A stretch of 64,000 bases of DNA from CAZIAK01 sp964537035 (GTDB lineage Bacteria; Planctomycetota; B15-G4), in assembly GCA_964537035.1 (NCBI GenBank), contig CAZIAK010000003.1, forward strand, positions 62,001 through 126,000. Direction: 5' to 3'. This document shows, piece by piece, positions 42,609-51,660 of this stretch. The notes below the pieces were generated by a model. That model had not been told where the DNA came from. It saw nothing but the letters and a program-made list of their open reading frames with translations, and searched no databases. Both the position numbers and the translations under genes were made by a program. Every line of letters starts with the position of its first letter. Position 1 is the first letter of the stretch.

Positions 42609-43904
42609 ATGACCCCAGCGCCCCGCCACCTCATCCACTCCACCCACAAGCAACGGTGGGCCCTTGCCGCGCCAGCCCTGCTGCTCTGCCTGTTGAGCCC
42701 TGGGTTGCAGGCCCAGCAAGGCGACGCTCCCCGACCGCGCTTGCGCACCCTGCGGGGCACGGGCATCGAGCAGAACGTCATGGAGCCCATTGCTCCCGAG
42801 CTGCTGCGCCGCGCTGACCTCGCGGAAGGCAGCGGCACACGACCGGCGATCATGCTCACCGGCTACTGGCCTCCGTCGAACGAGATGCTGCGGCGCCTCA
42901 GCGATGACCCGACCCAGAACCCCCAGGGTTGGGTCGGCTCTGACTGGGAAGGGCGAGGCTACGACGTCTACTCGTACTTCCCCGAGTTCAACCCACCGAC
43001 CTGCCTCTTCTGCGGCCAGGGCACCGGTGATCTCGAGGTCGACTACCAGGACACGTCCAACGACTTCTTCCCCCTCGCCGACGGCATCACCCCGGTAGCC
43101 CTGATCACCTTCAGCCGAGGCTTCCCGGACGAGAGCTGGGAGGTGGAGATGAACCAGTACAACCGCGCCTCGCGGATCCCCGACTACACCGCCCCGACCC
43201 AGCCCACGCCGAGCCCACCAGACGCCAGCGTGCCCGCCGAGACCCTGCGCCCCTCGACCCTGCCCGTGCAGAGCATCGTCGACGAGGTGCTGATGGACTT
43301 CCCCGGCGCAGACGTCTTCATCTGCTTCACCGGCGACGGCGGCGGCTTCCTCTCGGAGTTCGCGGGCTACCACGGCGTCTGGTACCAAGACCTGCATAGC
43401 GCGCCCAGCGACCCGGCCCTCGCGGTAGCAGCGGGCCATGTGCACGTGGGCCAGAACCTGCCCATCCCCCGGGCCCGGGGCTACACGCGCTCGACCCTGC
43501 GCGCGTTGATCGCACATCTCGACATGGTCCTGGGCGGCGACCTCTGCCAGCCCGACCTGGGCTTCGCGGGACCAGGAGCTGCGGCGCTCTCCCTGTGCGG
43601 TGACGTGCTCGCCAGCGGAGGCACCGCCGACCTCGCCCTCACCGGCGCGCCCCCCAACGCCTCGCTCTGGTACGCCGTGGGACTGACCAACAACCCCACA
43701 CCGTTCAAGGGCGGCCAGCTCGTCCCCGTGCCCTGGCTAGGCCTGGTCGCCGCCACAGCAGATGCCAACGGAGACCACCAGATCGCCACCATCCCCGGAG
43801 GCAGCGGCCCCTTCACCCTCTACATCCAAGCCGTCATCTCCGACCCAGCCCAAGCCCAGGGCTTCGCCCTCTCCAATGCCCTGGCCGCAGACTTTCAACC
43901 CTAG
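42609..43904 (+). CDS. Secreted pyroglutamyl-peptidase-like (C15 fold) protein, catalytic Cys replaced by Ser
   Basis: 431 residues from ATG 42609 with a signal peptide (LAAPALLLCLLSPGLQAQ). Residues ~75-310 resemble pyrrolidone carboxyl peptidases: IMLTGYWPPSNEM at the start, ITFSRGF, FTGDGGGFLSEFAGYHG in place of the family's D-A-G-x-Y-L-C-N, and AGHVHVG matching the catalytic His motif. Alignment by eye puts Ser where the catalytic Cys should be, and the chain is much longer than the ~215-residue cytosolic enzyme, so activity is uncertain. The final ~110 residues are the secreted-protein C-terminal domain ending in FALSNALAADFQP. Confidence 0.6.
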   Translation: MTPAPRHLIHSTHKQRWALAAPALLLCLLSPGLQAQQGDAPRPRLRTLRGTGIEQNVMEPIAPELLRRADLAEGSGTRPAIMLTGYWPPSNEMLRRLSDDPTQNPQGWVGSDWEGRGYDVYSYFPEFNPPTCLFCGQGTGDLEVDYQDTSNDFFPLADGITPVALITFSRGFPDESWEVEMNQYNRASRIPDYTAPTQPTPSPPDASVPAETLRPSTLPVQSIVDEVLMDFPGADVFICFTGDGGGFLSEFAGYHGVWYQDLHSAPSDPALAVAAGHVHVGQNLPIPRARGYTRSTLRALIAHLDMVLGGDLCQPDLGFAGPGAAALSLCGDVLASGGTADLALTGAPPNASLWYAVGLTNNPTPFKGGQLVPVPWLGLVAATADANGDHQIATIPGGSGPFTLYIQAVISDPAQAQGFALSNALAADFQP

Positions 43905-43940
43905 CAACGTGTGCGCATGGTGCCGCGTCTGCAGCTAGGG
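43899..43940. terminator. Hairpin spanning convergent stop codons
   Basis: CCCTAGC at 43899-43905 pairs with GCTAGGG at 43934-43940. It overlaps the stop codons of both the C15-like gene (plus) and the acyltransferase gene (minus), so it may terminate both. Stem of seven pairs, long loop, no T-run. Confidence 0.35.
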
Positions 43941-44531
43941 AGCAGCTTCGCCCGGGCCCACAGAACCCAAGACCCTGGCAGGCTGTCCACCCACGACCGT
44001 GAAGGCTGGCACGTCCTTGGTCACGATCGAGCCGGCAGAGACGATGGAACCTTCGCCAATCGTCACGCCCTTGAGCACGATGGCCCGGCAGCCGATCCAG
44101 ACGTTGTCGTGCAGCACCACCGGCGCGTTGCGCAGGGGGCGATCGCCCACAGGGTGCAGATCCGTGTCCATGATCAGGGCGTCCCAACCGATCATGCAGT
44201 CGCGACCGATCTCGACCTTCTCCCAGGCGATGACCTCGGCGCCGCGGTTCAGGTAGGTGCCGTTGCCGATGGTCAGCTTGCCACCGTGTTCAGCGCTCAG
44301 ACGGCTGCCCGGGTAGAGCAGGATGTTCTCCGCCCGCACCTCGCCGCCGGCGTTCTTGATCTGGGGCAGGGGCCAGCCCTTCTCCACGGCGAGCAAGCCG
44401 CAGCTGGTGAAGTGCCGCCTCAGCCAGAGACCTTTCAGGTAGCCGAACAAGGGCGCGCCGTGGCGCAGCCGGGCGATGATCTTGGCCAGCACGTTCGTGG
44501 GTGCCAGCTGGGGAGCGGATGTTGTCGTCAT
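43935..44531 (-). CDS. Hexapeptide-repeat O-acyltransferase
   Basis: 198 residues. Left-handed beta-helix hexapeptide repeats run through the chain (LTIGNGTYLNRGAEVIAWEK, KVEIGRDCMIGWD, APVVLHDNVWIGCRAIVLKG, VTIGEGSIVSAGSIVTK), with the DTDLHPVG loop whose His is typical of the catalytic base in WcaF/NodL-type acyltransferases. It probably acetylates a sugar in polysaccharide or glycolipid biosynthesis, cytoplasmic. It is last of four genes whose start and stop codons overlap (44528-44531 ATGA). Confidence 0.88.
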   Translation of the reverse strand: MTTTSAPQLAPTNVLAKIIARLRHGAPLFGYLKGLWLRRHFTSCGLLAVEKGWPLPQIKNAGGEVRAENILLYPGSRLSAEHGGKLTIGNGTYLNRGAEVIAWEKVEIGRDCMIGWDALIMDTDLHPVGDRPLRNAPVVLHDNVWIGCRAIVLKGVTIGEGSIVSAGSIVTKDVPAFTVVGGQPARVLGSVGPGEAAP

Positions 44532-45091
44532 GAGCGTTTGCGCAGGTCGAGGAGCGGGCGGGCGGCCTGGGCCACCACGATCTGTCGGGGTTGCACGACG
44601 CCGGTGATCACGGCGCCAGCGCCGATGACCGCTCCGTCGCCGATCTGTGCGCCGGCGAGAATCACGGCCTTGGCGCCGATCCAGACGTGGTCGCCGATGG
44701 ACACGGGCTCCACCCGACCGATACCGGCCTTGTCGCCGAAGCCTTCGCTGTCAGTGATGATCACGTCCCAGCTGATCATGGTCTCGCTGCCGATGGTCAC
44801 CTCTTTGGCGGCCCAGACCATGGTGCTGCGGTTCAGGTAGGTGCCATCACCGATGGTGATGCGAGCGCCGGGCTCGGCGTGCAGGTGCACGCCGCCGAAG
44901 AGCCCCACATCGCCCACGTCGACCGTGCCACCGAGGGCGTCCACCGTGGGAAACGGCAGGCCTTTGGGGCAAGCCAGTGCGCCTGCGTTGGTGAAGCGAT
45001 GACGCAGAGCTGCACCCAGGGCGTAGGACGGATATCCGTAGCGCCGCCCCTCAGCGAAGTGTCGTCTGTAGGTCGGCAGGGTCGCGCTCAC
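44528..45091 (-). CDS. Hexapeptide-repeat acyltransferase
   Basis: 187 residues with hexapeptide repeats (ARITIGDGTYLNRSTMVWAA, KEVTIGSETMISWDVIIT, PVSIGDHVWIGAKAVILAG, QIGDGAVIGAGAVITG). The usual DxxxH loop reads DSEGFGD here, without the typical His, so catalysis may differ from its downstream neighbour. It overlaps the preceding glycosyltransferase by four bases (45088-45091) and the next gene likewise, so the four genes look translationally coupled. Likely modifies the same glycan. Confidence 0.82.
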   Translation of the reverse strand: MSATLPTYRRHFAEGRRYGYPSYALGAALRHRFTNAGALACPKGLPFPTVDALGGTVDVGDVGLFGGVHLHAEPGARITIGDGTYLNRSTMVWAAKEVTIGSETMISWDVIITDSEGFGDKAGIGRVEPVSIGDHVWIGAKAVILAGAQIGDGAVIGAGAVITGVVQPRQIVVAQAARPLLDLRKRS

Positions 45092-46290
45092 CGCACGGCC
45101 GCCTCGCGCTCTTGAACGGCGGCGTTCAAGGCCGCCTCCATGTGCTCGCCGATGACCTCCCAGGCGAACTGTTCTTCGACGAAGCGGCGCCCCGCCTTTG
45201 CCAGCTCGTCAGCCCGTGCGGGGCCCCGCAACAGGTCGACCACCTCGCGGGCGAAGTCGTTGGGCGTGTCGGCCAGGATCAGATGCTCGCCATGCACGGC
45301 GCCGATGCCCTCGGCTCCCAGAGTCGTCGAGACCACGGGCCGACCTGCGGCCATGGCTTCTACCACCTTGAAGCGTGTGCCGCCGCCCACCAGCAGGGGC
45401 ACCACGAAGACCGAGGCCTTGTAGAACCACTCGCGGATGTCGTCAACGTAGCCGGTGAAGTGCACCGAGTCGCCTTGCAACGACTCGAGCTCGGCGGGCA
45501 CCTGCCCACCGGCGCCGATGAAGCGAGCGCCGGGCACTTCGCTGGCGATGGCCGGGAGGATCTCCTCCACGAACCAGCGAGCGGCCTGGCTGTTGGGGTG
45601 GTAATGCATGGTACCGGTGAAGACCAACGTGTCCGGCTCGCCAGGTTCCTCTTGAGGCTGGAAGAACGTGGTGTCCACACCGTTCTTGACCACATGGATG
45701 TTCAGGCTGTCGTCCCACTCATGCAGCAGATCGCGGTCGCGGGGCGAGGTGACCGTGACCAGATCGGCCCGGGCCAACGAGGCCATCTCTTCGCGCCGGA
45801 ACTTGCGAAACTCACAGCCCGCGTAGAGCTTGCGCAGACTGCCCGGCGAGGCGGCCTGCCACTCACGCTGCAGCAGATCCCACTCGACGTTGTGCTCGTC
45901 GACGATCACAGCTGGCCCGGGGGGGATGTCGAAGCAAGCCATCTGGCTGAACTCCACCACCACCACATCGATCTGCTCCTGGTCGATCATGCGCACGAGC
46001 GCGGTCTGCATGGCCGCCGTGCGGTGAGACATGCGCTGAAACGACATGGGCGACACCAGGGACAGGCCCTGGGTGATGCGTTTGTTGTCAGAGGGCCGGG
46101 GCACCTCAACGGCCTTGTCCACGAACTCCATGAACTGCTCGCGACCACCGAGCCCCTCGACCGAGGCGCTGTAGGAGAGGCTGAAGACCTTGTGCTGACG
46201 AGCCGCCTGACGCATGAGATGGTGAATGCGCACGGTGCCACCGAAAGTGGGCGGGAAGGGCGGATAGGGCGAGAGAAAGAGGACGTTCAC
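45088..46290 (-). CDS. Glycosyltransferase, GT4 family
   Basis: 400 residues with two Rossmann-like domains. N-terminal MNVLFLSPYPPFPPTFGGTV has the acceptor-side glycine-rich loop; HNVEWDLLQREW is a typical segment. The C-terminal donor half has VFTGTMHYHPNSQAARWFVE, GYVDDIREWFYKASVFVVPL and the E-x7-E-like GGGTRFKVVEAMAAGRPVVS. It adds an activated sugar to a glycan or lipid carrier at the inner face of the membrane. It resembles transferases found in PEP-CTERM/exosortase-linked polysaccharide loci. Start and stop overlap neighbours by four bases (ATGA). Confidence 0.9.
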   Translation of the reverse strand: MNVLFLSPYPPFPPTFGGTVRIHHLMRQAARQHKVFSLSYSASVEGLGGREQFMEFVDKAVEVPRPSDNKRITQGLSLVSPMSFQRMSHRTAAMQTALVRMIDQEQIDVVVVEFSQMACFDIPPGPAVIVDEHNVEWDLLQREWQAASPGSLRKLYAGCEFRKFRREEMASLARADLVTVTSPRDRDLLHEWDDSLNIHVVKNGVDTTFFQPQEEPGEPDTLVFTGTMHYHPNSQAARWFVEEILPAIASEVPGARFIGAGGQVPAELESLQGDSVHFTGYVDDIREWFYKASVFVVPLLVGGGTRFKVVEAMAAGRPVVSTTLGAEGIGAVHGEHLILADTPNDFAREVVDLLRGPARADELAKAGRRFVEEQFAWEVIGEHMEAALNAAVQEREAAVR

Positions 46291-47459
46291 AGATCAGCTC
46301 CGGGTGCTTCCAACAGGGCAGCGACTCTTTCGGTGTGGACCCCCAGGTCGAAGCGCTGCACCACGACCTCCCGCGCACGGCGGCCGAGGGCGGCACGCCA
46401 GCCCGCATCCACCACGAGGCTGAGCAGGGCCGTGGCCAGGGCATCAGGGTCTCGGGGCGGGACGAGCAGACCGTTCTCACCGTCGTCGATGATCTCGGGG
46501 ATGCCCCCTGCGTCCGTGCCCACCACAGGCCGCCCGTAGATCATGGGTTCGACCACGACCATGCCGAAGGCTTCTTCCCAGGCCGCATCCACCACGATGT
46601 CCGTGGTGCGGTAGAAGGCGTCCATGTCGTCGCAGAAGCCCAAGAAGATCGTGCGCTCGCCCACGCCATACTGGCCCACCAGGGCGTCGAGTTCTTCGCG
46701 AAAGCCGTGGTTGCCGTCTTCGATGGAGTCGTCGCCAGCAATGAGCAGCCAGGCCCCTGGCGCCTGTTCAGCGATGGCACCGAAGGCGGTGATCAGCTCC
46801 GCCTGGCCCTTGTTGGCGGAGAGCCGGCTGGCGGCTCCGATCACCACCGCGTCGGCGGGGATGCCCAGCTGATCGCGCATGTCGGAGCCCCCGTCGGGCA
46901 CCTGCACGTCGACGCCGTTGTGCACCACCACGATGCGCTCCATGTCCGGCCCGAGGGCGTTGATGAAGTCGACCTTCATGGCCTGGGAGTTGGCCACGAT
47001 GACAGTGGCTCGTTTGAGCGCGAAGCGGTTCAGCCGATTCGGCACGCAGTTGCAGTGGATGTGATAGAGAAAGGGCCGGCGGGTCAGGGTGGCCACCGCG
47101 GTCGCCACCAGCACCGAGCGGTACTTATCCGACGTGTGCACCAGGTCAATGCGCCGGAGCCAGACCAGCAAGGACAGCCTGACGATGGCCAGCAGGGTGA
47201 TGGGCAACGAGAGGGCGTCCACCACGCGGCCCCAGAGGTTTGCGCCGCTGTGACCTGACTTGGTCCCGAAGCGACAGCGCACCACCCGCAGGCCGTCGAT
47301 GCCGCGCAGGGTGGGTTCGGGACGACCGCCGGCCTCGCAGGCCACGGTCACATCGAAACGGCTCTTGTCCAGACGTCCCAGGAAGCCCACGAGCACGGTG
47401 ACCACGCCACCCACTTCGAGGTTTGTGTCCAGACAGAGTATTTTTCGCCGACCGGTCAT
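46287..47459 (-). CDS. Glycosyltransferase, GT4 family (operon leader)
   Basis: 390 residues from ATG 47459, with GGAGAT upstream; a longer frame to 47678 is rejected. Features: LCLDTNLEVGGVVTVLVGFL at the N-terminus, a membrane-associated-looking LSLPITLLAIVRLSLLVWL, the His-rich FLYHIHCNCVPNRLNRF, VVHNGVDVQVP, the donor-domain signature IGAASRLSANKGQAELI, and EEAFGMVVVEPMIYGRPVVG (E-x7-E). It is the first gene of the four-gene run toward 43935. A plausible role is initiating or extending a surface saccharide. Confidence 0.9.
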   Translation of the reverse strand: MTGRRKILCLDTNLEVGGVVTVLVGFLGRLDKSRFDVTVACEAGGRPEPTLRGIDGLRVVRCRFGTKSGHSGANLWGRVVDALSLPITLLAIVRLSLLVWLRRIDLVHTSDKYRSVLVATAVATLTRRPFLYHIHCNCVPNRLNRFALKRATVIVANSQAMKVDFINALGPDMERIVVVHNGVDVQVPDGGSDMRDQLGIPADAVVIGAASRLSANKGQAELITAFGAIAEQAPGAWLLIAGDDSIEDGNHGFREELDALVGQYGVGERTIFLGFCDDMDAFYRTTDIVVDAAWEEAFGMVVVEPMIYGRPVVGTDAGGIPEIIDDGENGLLVPPRDPDALATALLSLVVDAGWRAALGRRAREVVVQRFDLGVHTERVAALLEAPGADL

Positions 47460-47662
47460 GTCCCGATCTCCAAAGGGCCGCCCTCTTCTTCGGCACTTCG
47501 GCGCGCAGGCTTTTGCTCCGCCAAGGCAGACCGGCAAATGTCGCTCCAGCCACCACAGGTTGCCGTCAGGATTCCGAGAGAATCCGTCGATAGAGGTGAG
47601 ATCCACCGCTCCCTCACCTGAGCCGCGGTGACAGCACTTGCCCCAGACCCCAGACCTGCACC
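47460..47662. promoter_or_regulatory. Divergent promoter region of glycosyltransferase genes
   Basis: About 203 bp separate the start of the leftward GT4 operon from the rightward glycosyltransferase gene. Both units must be driven from here. No convincing -35/-10 pair was recognised. The arrangement suggests shared control. Confidence 0.35.
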
Positions 47663-48802
47663 ATGCCTCTTTCAGCACCAGCCAGCGCCACTCACCAGCG
47701 GTCCTCTGACTCCACCAGCCACCAGGTTCTGCTCACGGTGTCCGGCGAGGTGAGCAGCGATCTCGAGCAGCAGATCGCTGAGGGCGCCCGCCCACGAGCC
47801 GACTACCTCGACATGGCCGAGCGCTTCGGTGCCGATCTGCTCGACTACGGCGAGGCGCGGCGCACCAGCGGTTGGTTCGGGCGGGTGCTCGAGACCCTCG
47901 GCGGCGCGAACCTGTTGCTGGCCTGGGCCTGCTATCAGCGCCGTCACCGCTACAAGGTGCTGTTCACCGACGGCGAACAGGTGGGCATCCCCTACGCACT
48001 CATGGCCAAGCTCTTCGGCGGGCAGTTGCCCCAGCACATGATGGTGGCGCACATCTTGTCGGTGGGCAAGAAGACCTGGCTCTTCGACCGCTTCGGCCTG
48101 GCCGAAGACATCCATTTTCTCGTCTACTCGACCTGGCAGCAACGCTTCGTGGAGGATCGCTGGAGCGTGCCCCCTGAGCGAGTGACCTTCACCCCGTTCA
48201 TGGTGGACTCCAGGTTCTTCTCGGCAGAACAGGTCACCCCGGGCCAGAGCGAACTCTCAGAGCAGCTCGACAGAGGCCGGCCACTGATCTGCGCCGTGGG
48301 CCTGGAACGACGAGACTATCCCACGCTGATGCAAGCGGTCCGTGGTCTCGACGTGCACCTCGTGGTCGCCGCCGGCAGCCCCTGGTCGAAGCAGAAAGAC
48401 AGCACCGAGGGGGAGGCCATTCCTGAGAACGTGACCGTGCGGCGCTTCAGCCTCCATGAGCTGCGCCAGCTCTACGCAGACTCGCGCTTCCTGGTCATGC
48501 CCCTGTTCGACGTGGACTTTCAGGCGGGCGTCACGGCCATGCTCGAGGCCATGTCCATGGGCAAGTCCATGGTCTGCTCCCGCACTCCGGGGCAGACCGA
48601 CGTGGTCGTGGAGGGCGAGACCGGCCTCTACGTGAAGCCCGGTGACGTGGGCGAGCTACGGGGCGCCATCCAACACCTGCTGGACAACCCGGACATCGCG
48701 GACTCCATGGGGCAGAACGCACGACGCCTCATCGATGAAGAGATGAGCCTTGATCGCTACGTACATCGCCTCGGCGATCTGGTCGAGGCACACCAGGAAT
48801 GA
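47663..48802 (+). CDS. Glycosyltransferase (GT1/GT4-like)
   Basis: 379 residues. The fold is seen in LFTDGEQVGIPYALMAKLFG, the start of the donor half RPLICAVGLERRDYPTLMQA, LHELRQLYADSRFLVMPLFD and the nucleotide-sugar binding GVTAMLEAMSMGKSMVCSRT, followed by GQTDVVVEGETGLYVKPGDV. Upstream of the donor half it lacks the canonical VGG loop of the leftward GTs, so it belongs to another branch. It is transcribed divergently from the four-gene glycan operon and immediately before the alpha/beta hydrolase gene. It may glycosylate the same product. Confidence 0.85.
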   Translation: MPLSAPASATHQRSSDSTSHQVLLTVSGEVSSDLEQQIAEGARPRADYLDMAERFGADLLDYGEARRTSGWFGRVLETLGGANLLLAWACYQRRHRYKVLFTDGEQVGIPYALMAKLFGGQLPQHMMVAHILSVGKKTWLFDRFGLAEDIHFLVYSTWQQRFVEDRWSVPPERVTFTPFMVDSRFFSAEQVTPGQSELSEQLDRGRPLICAVGLERRDYPTLMQAVRGLDVHLVVAAGSPWSKQKDSTEGEAIPENVTVRRFSLHELRQLYADSRFLVMPLFDVDFQAGVTAMLEAMSMGKSMVCSRTPGQTDVVVEGETGLYVKPGDVGELRGAIQHLLDNPDIADSMGQNARRLIDEEMSLDRYVHRLGDLVEAHQE

Positions 48803-48871
48803 TCAGGTCAAACCTCGCCACACACTCTGCCAACTCGCCCGTCCACCACCCAGCAGCCGAGGCCTGAGATC

Positions 48872-49651
48872 GTGGCCAGCTACCTTCTGGTTCACGGGGC
48901 ATGGCACGGTGCCTGGTGTTGGCGGCCCGTCGAGGATCTGCTGCGAGCCCGGGGGCACGAGGTCTGCGCGATCGACCTGCCCGGGCACGGTGACGACTTC
49001 ACGCCGTCCTATCGCATCACCCTGGGCAGCTATTCCCAGCGCGTCCAAGAAGCCGCGGCCAAGATGTCCCGCCCCCCTCTGCTCGTGGGACATAGCATGG
49101 GCGGCGTGGTCGTCAGTCAGGCGGCGGCCGATGCGCCAGGGATCTGCTCAGGACTCATCTTCGTCTGCGGCGTCATCCCCGTGGAAGGCGAATCGATCAG
49201 GGGCCTGGTCAGCATGGACAGGCACAGTCTGCTGCGCACCAGCGTGGGCTTCGGCACCAAGGGTTACCACGTCAAGCCCTCGGCGGCGCAAGCGCTGTTT
49301 TACGGCGAGTGCTCGCCAGCCGATGCGAAGGCGGCCACGGCCCGACTCTGCTCGGACCCACTGCTGCCCTTGATTCAGCGGCACACCGTCCGTCACCCGT
49401 TGATGGCGCCGAAGGGCTACATCGAGTCCACCCACGACCGCACGATCACCATCGAACACCAGCGGGCCATGGCCTCTCGGTGCCGATTCGCCCTGCGCGC
49501 ATCCATCGCTGCGGACCACTCACCGTTCTTGTCTGCGCCGCATGAGCTGGCCGAGCACCTGCACGTGATGGCCCGTCTCGACGAGAGCCACGTCGAGCCC
49601 ACCAGGCACGCCGAGAAGACTCCCCGTGAGCAGGTGCGCACGGTCGTCTGA
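48872..49651 (+). CDS. Alpha/beta hydrolase (esterase/HNL-like)
   Basis: 259 residues from GTG 48872 with GAGG just upstream. The fold and motifs are clear: YLLVHGAWHGAWCWRPVEDL with the oxyanion segment, CAIDLPGHGDD, nucleophile elbow VGHSMGG near residue 74, and a C-terminal AADHSPFLSAPHEL with the likely catalytic His. It resembles plant-type salicylate/methylesterase and hydroxynitrile lyase relatives. Substrate unknown. No signal peptide. It follows the glycosyltransferase by about 70 bp on the same strand. Confidence 0.87.
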   Translation: MASYLLVHGAWHGAWCWRPVEDLLRARGHEVCAIDLPGHGDDFTPSYRITLGSYSQRVQEAAAKMSRPPLLVGHSMGGVVVSQAAADAPGICSGLIFVCGVIPVEGESIRGLVSMDRHSLLRTSVGFGTKGYHVKPSAAQALFYGECSPADAKAATARLCSDPLLPLIQRHTVRHPLMAPKGYIESTHDRTITIEHQRAMASRCRFALRASIAADHSPFLSAPHELAEHLHVMARLDESHVEPTRHAEKTPREQVRTVV

Positions 49652-49659
49652 GCCGCTCG

Positions 49660-51660
49660 TCATGGCGCCATGGCCTTCACCGCGTTTGACAGGGTGATGC
49701 CGCTGAGCACGGACGGATCGGAGACCAGGAACTGCACCCACATCTCAGCGCACGACGGCACTCCTGCGGGCCAGACCGCGCTGGTGCTGAAACTCCCACC
49801 GGCGTCAGCGTTGACGGCCACCGACAAGACGGTCGGCGTGGCGTGGACGAAGCCCCCACCAAAAGCAAACGGTGCGGAGCTGAAGGAGACCAGGCCCAGC
49901 ATGGCCGCCCCTGCCGGAGCGTTCATCAGGTCGAAGCTCGCCATGGAGCCAGGGTTGAGCGGGCCGCTGCCCACCAACGTCGGCAAGCCGTTGCTGCCCA
50001 GGGTGCTGCCTCCCAGGTCGACCCAAGCACCGCAGGGCTCCACCACGGTGATCACCTGGTTGATCTCCATGTCCGAGAGGACGGACACCTGCCCGCTGGG
50101 CCAGGTCACCACCAGCCGGGTGACGCTGGTGGCGCCGGTGACTCCGAACGTCTGACGCAGCGCCTGGCCACCGCCAGTAGACGAACCGCTCTGCACGAAG
50201 CGCCATTGGTTGGGAGGAACCAGCCCGGTGCAGGTGAGCTTCAGTGACGCCCCGATGCCATCCCGGTTCGAGACCGTGCCCACCAGGTCGACGGCGAAGT
50301 AGTCGCCCCCCACCTGATCGTTGCGAAACAGATAGGCCCGATCGCCCAGGCTGACCACCAACAGGTCTTCGTCACCGTCGCTGTCGTAGTCGCCTTTCAC
50401 CGCGCAGCGACTCGATGTGTCCACGTCAGCCCCGCTGGTCACGGACACGTCGGTGAAGGTGTTGTTCGGTCCGTCGCCATTGTTCATGAACAGGGCGTTG
50501 GGATAGCCCGTCGATCCGGCGGTCTTGCCGCAGGCCACGTACAGGTCTTCGTTGCCGTCGAGATCACAGTCGATGAGCGACATCCCCCAGCTGATCTGGG
50601 TGGCGCCGCTGGGCAGAGTCGGGCGATCGACTCCTGCCGCCACCGCCACGTCGAGGAACAGGCCGGGCCCCTGGCGTTGGTAGAGATGGTTGGGGCCGAA
50701 GTCAGAGGTGGCCAGGTCGAAGCGACCGTTGTTGTCGTAGTCCCCCAGGGCGATGCCCATGGGAGCACCCTGATGGTCGACCCCCGCAGCCTCGGCCACG
50801 TCCGTGAAGAGCCAGCCGCCCAGGCCGTCGGGACCGTCATTGCGCCAGAGGAAGTTCTCTCCCGTGACCGGAGCCGCGGCGGCCGACAGATCTTCGTTGG
50901 CCACGAAGATGTCCAGGTCGCCGTCGAGTTCCATATCGACGAAGGCCACTGCGTGGGCCGCCGCGAGGGCCATGGCGTTCAGGTCGCAGTACGGGCTCCA
51001 GTCTTCGAAGGCCCGGTCGCCCAGGGCGCCTGGGGCGCTGTGATAGAGGTAGTCCCGCCGCAGGTCGCCGGGCAGGGGAGTGACCAGTGAGTAGTTGTGG
51101 TTCGACACGTACAGGTCGAGATAACCATCGTTGTCCACGTCACCCCAGGCTGCGTTGGATGAACGGCCGAAGGCCTGGATGCGCAGGGCCGTGGTGACGT
51201 CGGTGAAGGTCCAGGCCTTGCCGCCCTCAGCCGCACCGTCGTTGCGATACATGATGTTGCTGCCGCGGTTGAGCACGTAGAGATCTGCGTCTCCGTCGTT
51301 GTCGTAGTCGCCGAACAGCGCACCCGTGCCCTCCCCCAGGGGGTCGTCGACGGCGAACTCAGCGGCCCGATCGACAAAACCGACGCCCGCACCAGAGTTC
51401 TCGAACAAGACGTTCGGGCCCATGCGATCCGCGATGTAGATGTCGAGGTCGCCATCACCGTTGTAGTCTCCCCAGGCGCCGCCGGCGCCAATATGCAGCA
51501 CGTCGGTCTGCAGGCTCTGGGAGAAGACCACACCTTCGGCCGCCGACTGATCGCTGAACACCTGGGCAGACACCCCAGGGCTGAGCAGCGCGGTGATGGC
51601 CACGCCCGCGAGCACAGCCCGGAGGTTCTGGAGAGAGCTTCGCAGTCTCACGTGAATCAT
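49660..51660 (-). CDS. Secreted CRTAC1-like protein: FG-GAP repeats plus ASPIC/UnbV domain
   Basis: 666 residues with signal peptide (LAGVAITALLSPGVSAQ). FG-GAP/VCBS repeats with DYNGDGDLDIYIADR, DYDNDGDADLYVLNRG and DVDNDGYLDLYVSNH-like calcium-binding loops cover ~30-420. Then comes an ASPIC/UnbV domain at ~425-520 (GIGASLKLTCTG, RLVVTWPSGQVSVL). The last ~130 residues are the shared C-terminal domain ending VSDPSVLSGITLSNAVKAMA. CRTAC1-like proteins are abundant and secreted in Planctomycetota; function is unknown. It is convergent with the alpha/beta hydrolase, only eight bases apart. Confidence 0.88.
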   Translation of the reverse strand: MIHVRLRSSLQNLRAVLAGVAITALLSPGVSAQVFSDQSAAEGVVFSQSLQTDVLHIGAGGAWGDYNGDGDLDIYIADRMGPNVLFENSGAGVGFVDRAAEFAVDDPLGEGTGALFGDYDNDGDADLYVLNRGSNIMYRNDGAAEGGKAWTFTDVTTALRIQAFGRSSNAAWGDVDNDGYLDLYVSNHNYSLVTPLPGDLRRDYLYHSAPGALGDRAFEDWSPYCDLNAMALAAAHAVAFVDMELDGDLDIFVANEDLSAAAAPVTGENFLWRNDGPDGLGGWLFTDVAEAAGVDHQGAPMGIALGDYDNNGRFDLATSDFGPNHLYQRQGPGLFLDVAVAAGVDRPTLPSGATQISWGMSLIDCDLDGNEDLYVACGKTAGSTGYPNALFMNNGDGPNNTFTDVSVTSGADVDTSSRCAVKGDYDSDGDEDLLVVSLGDRAYLFRNDQVGGDYFAVDLVGTVSNRDGIGASLKLTCTGLVPPNQWRFVQSGSSTGGGQALRQTFGVTGATSVTRLVVTWPSGQVSVLSDMEINQVITVVEPCGAWVDLGGSTLGSNGLPTLVGSGPLNPGSMASFDLMNAPAGAAMLGLVSFSSAPFAFGGGFVHATPTVLSVAVNADAGGSFSTSAVWPAGVPSCAEMWVQFLVSDPSVLSGITLSNAVKAMAP

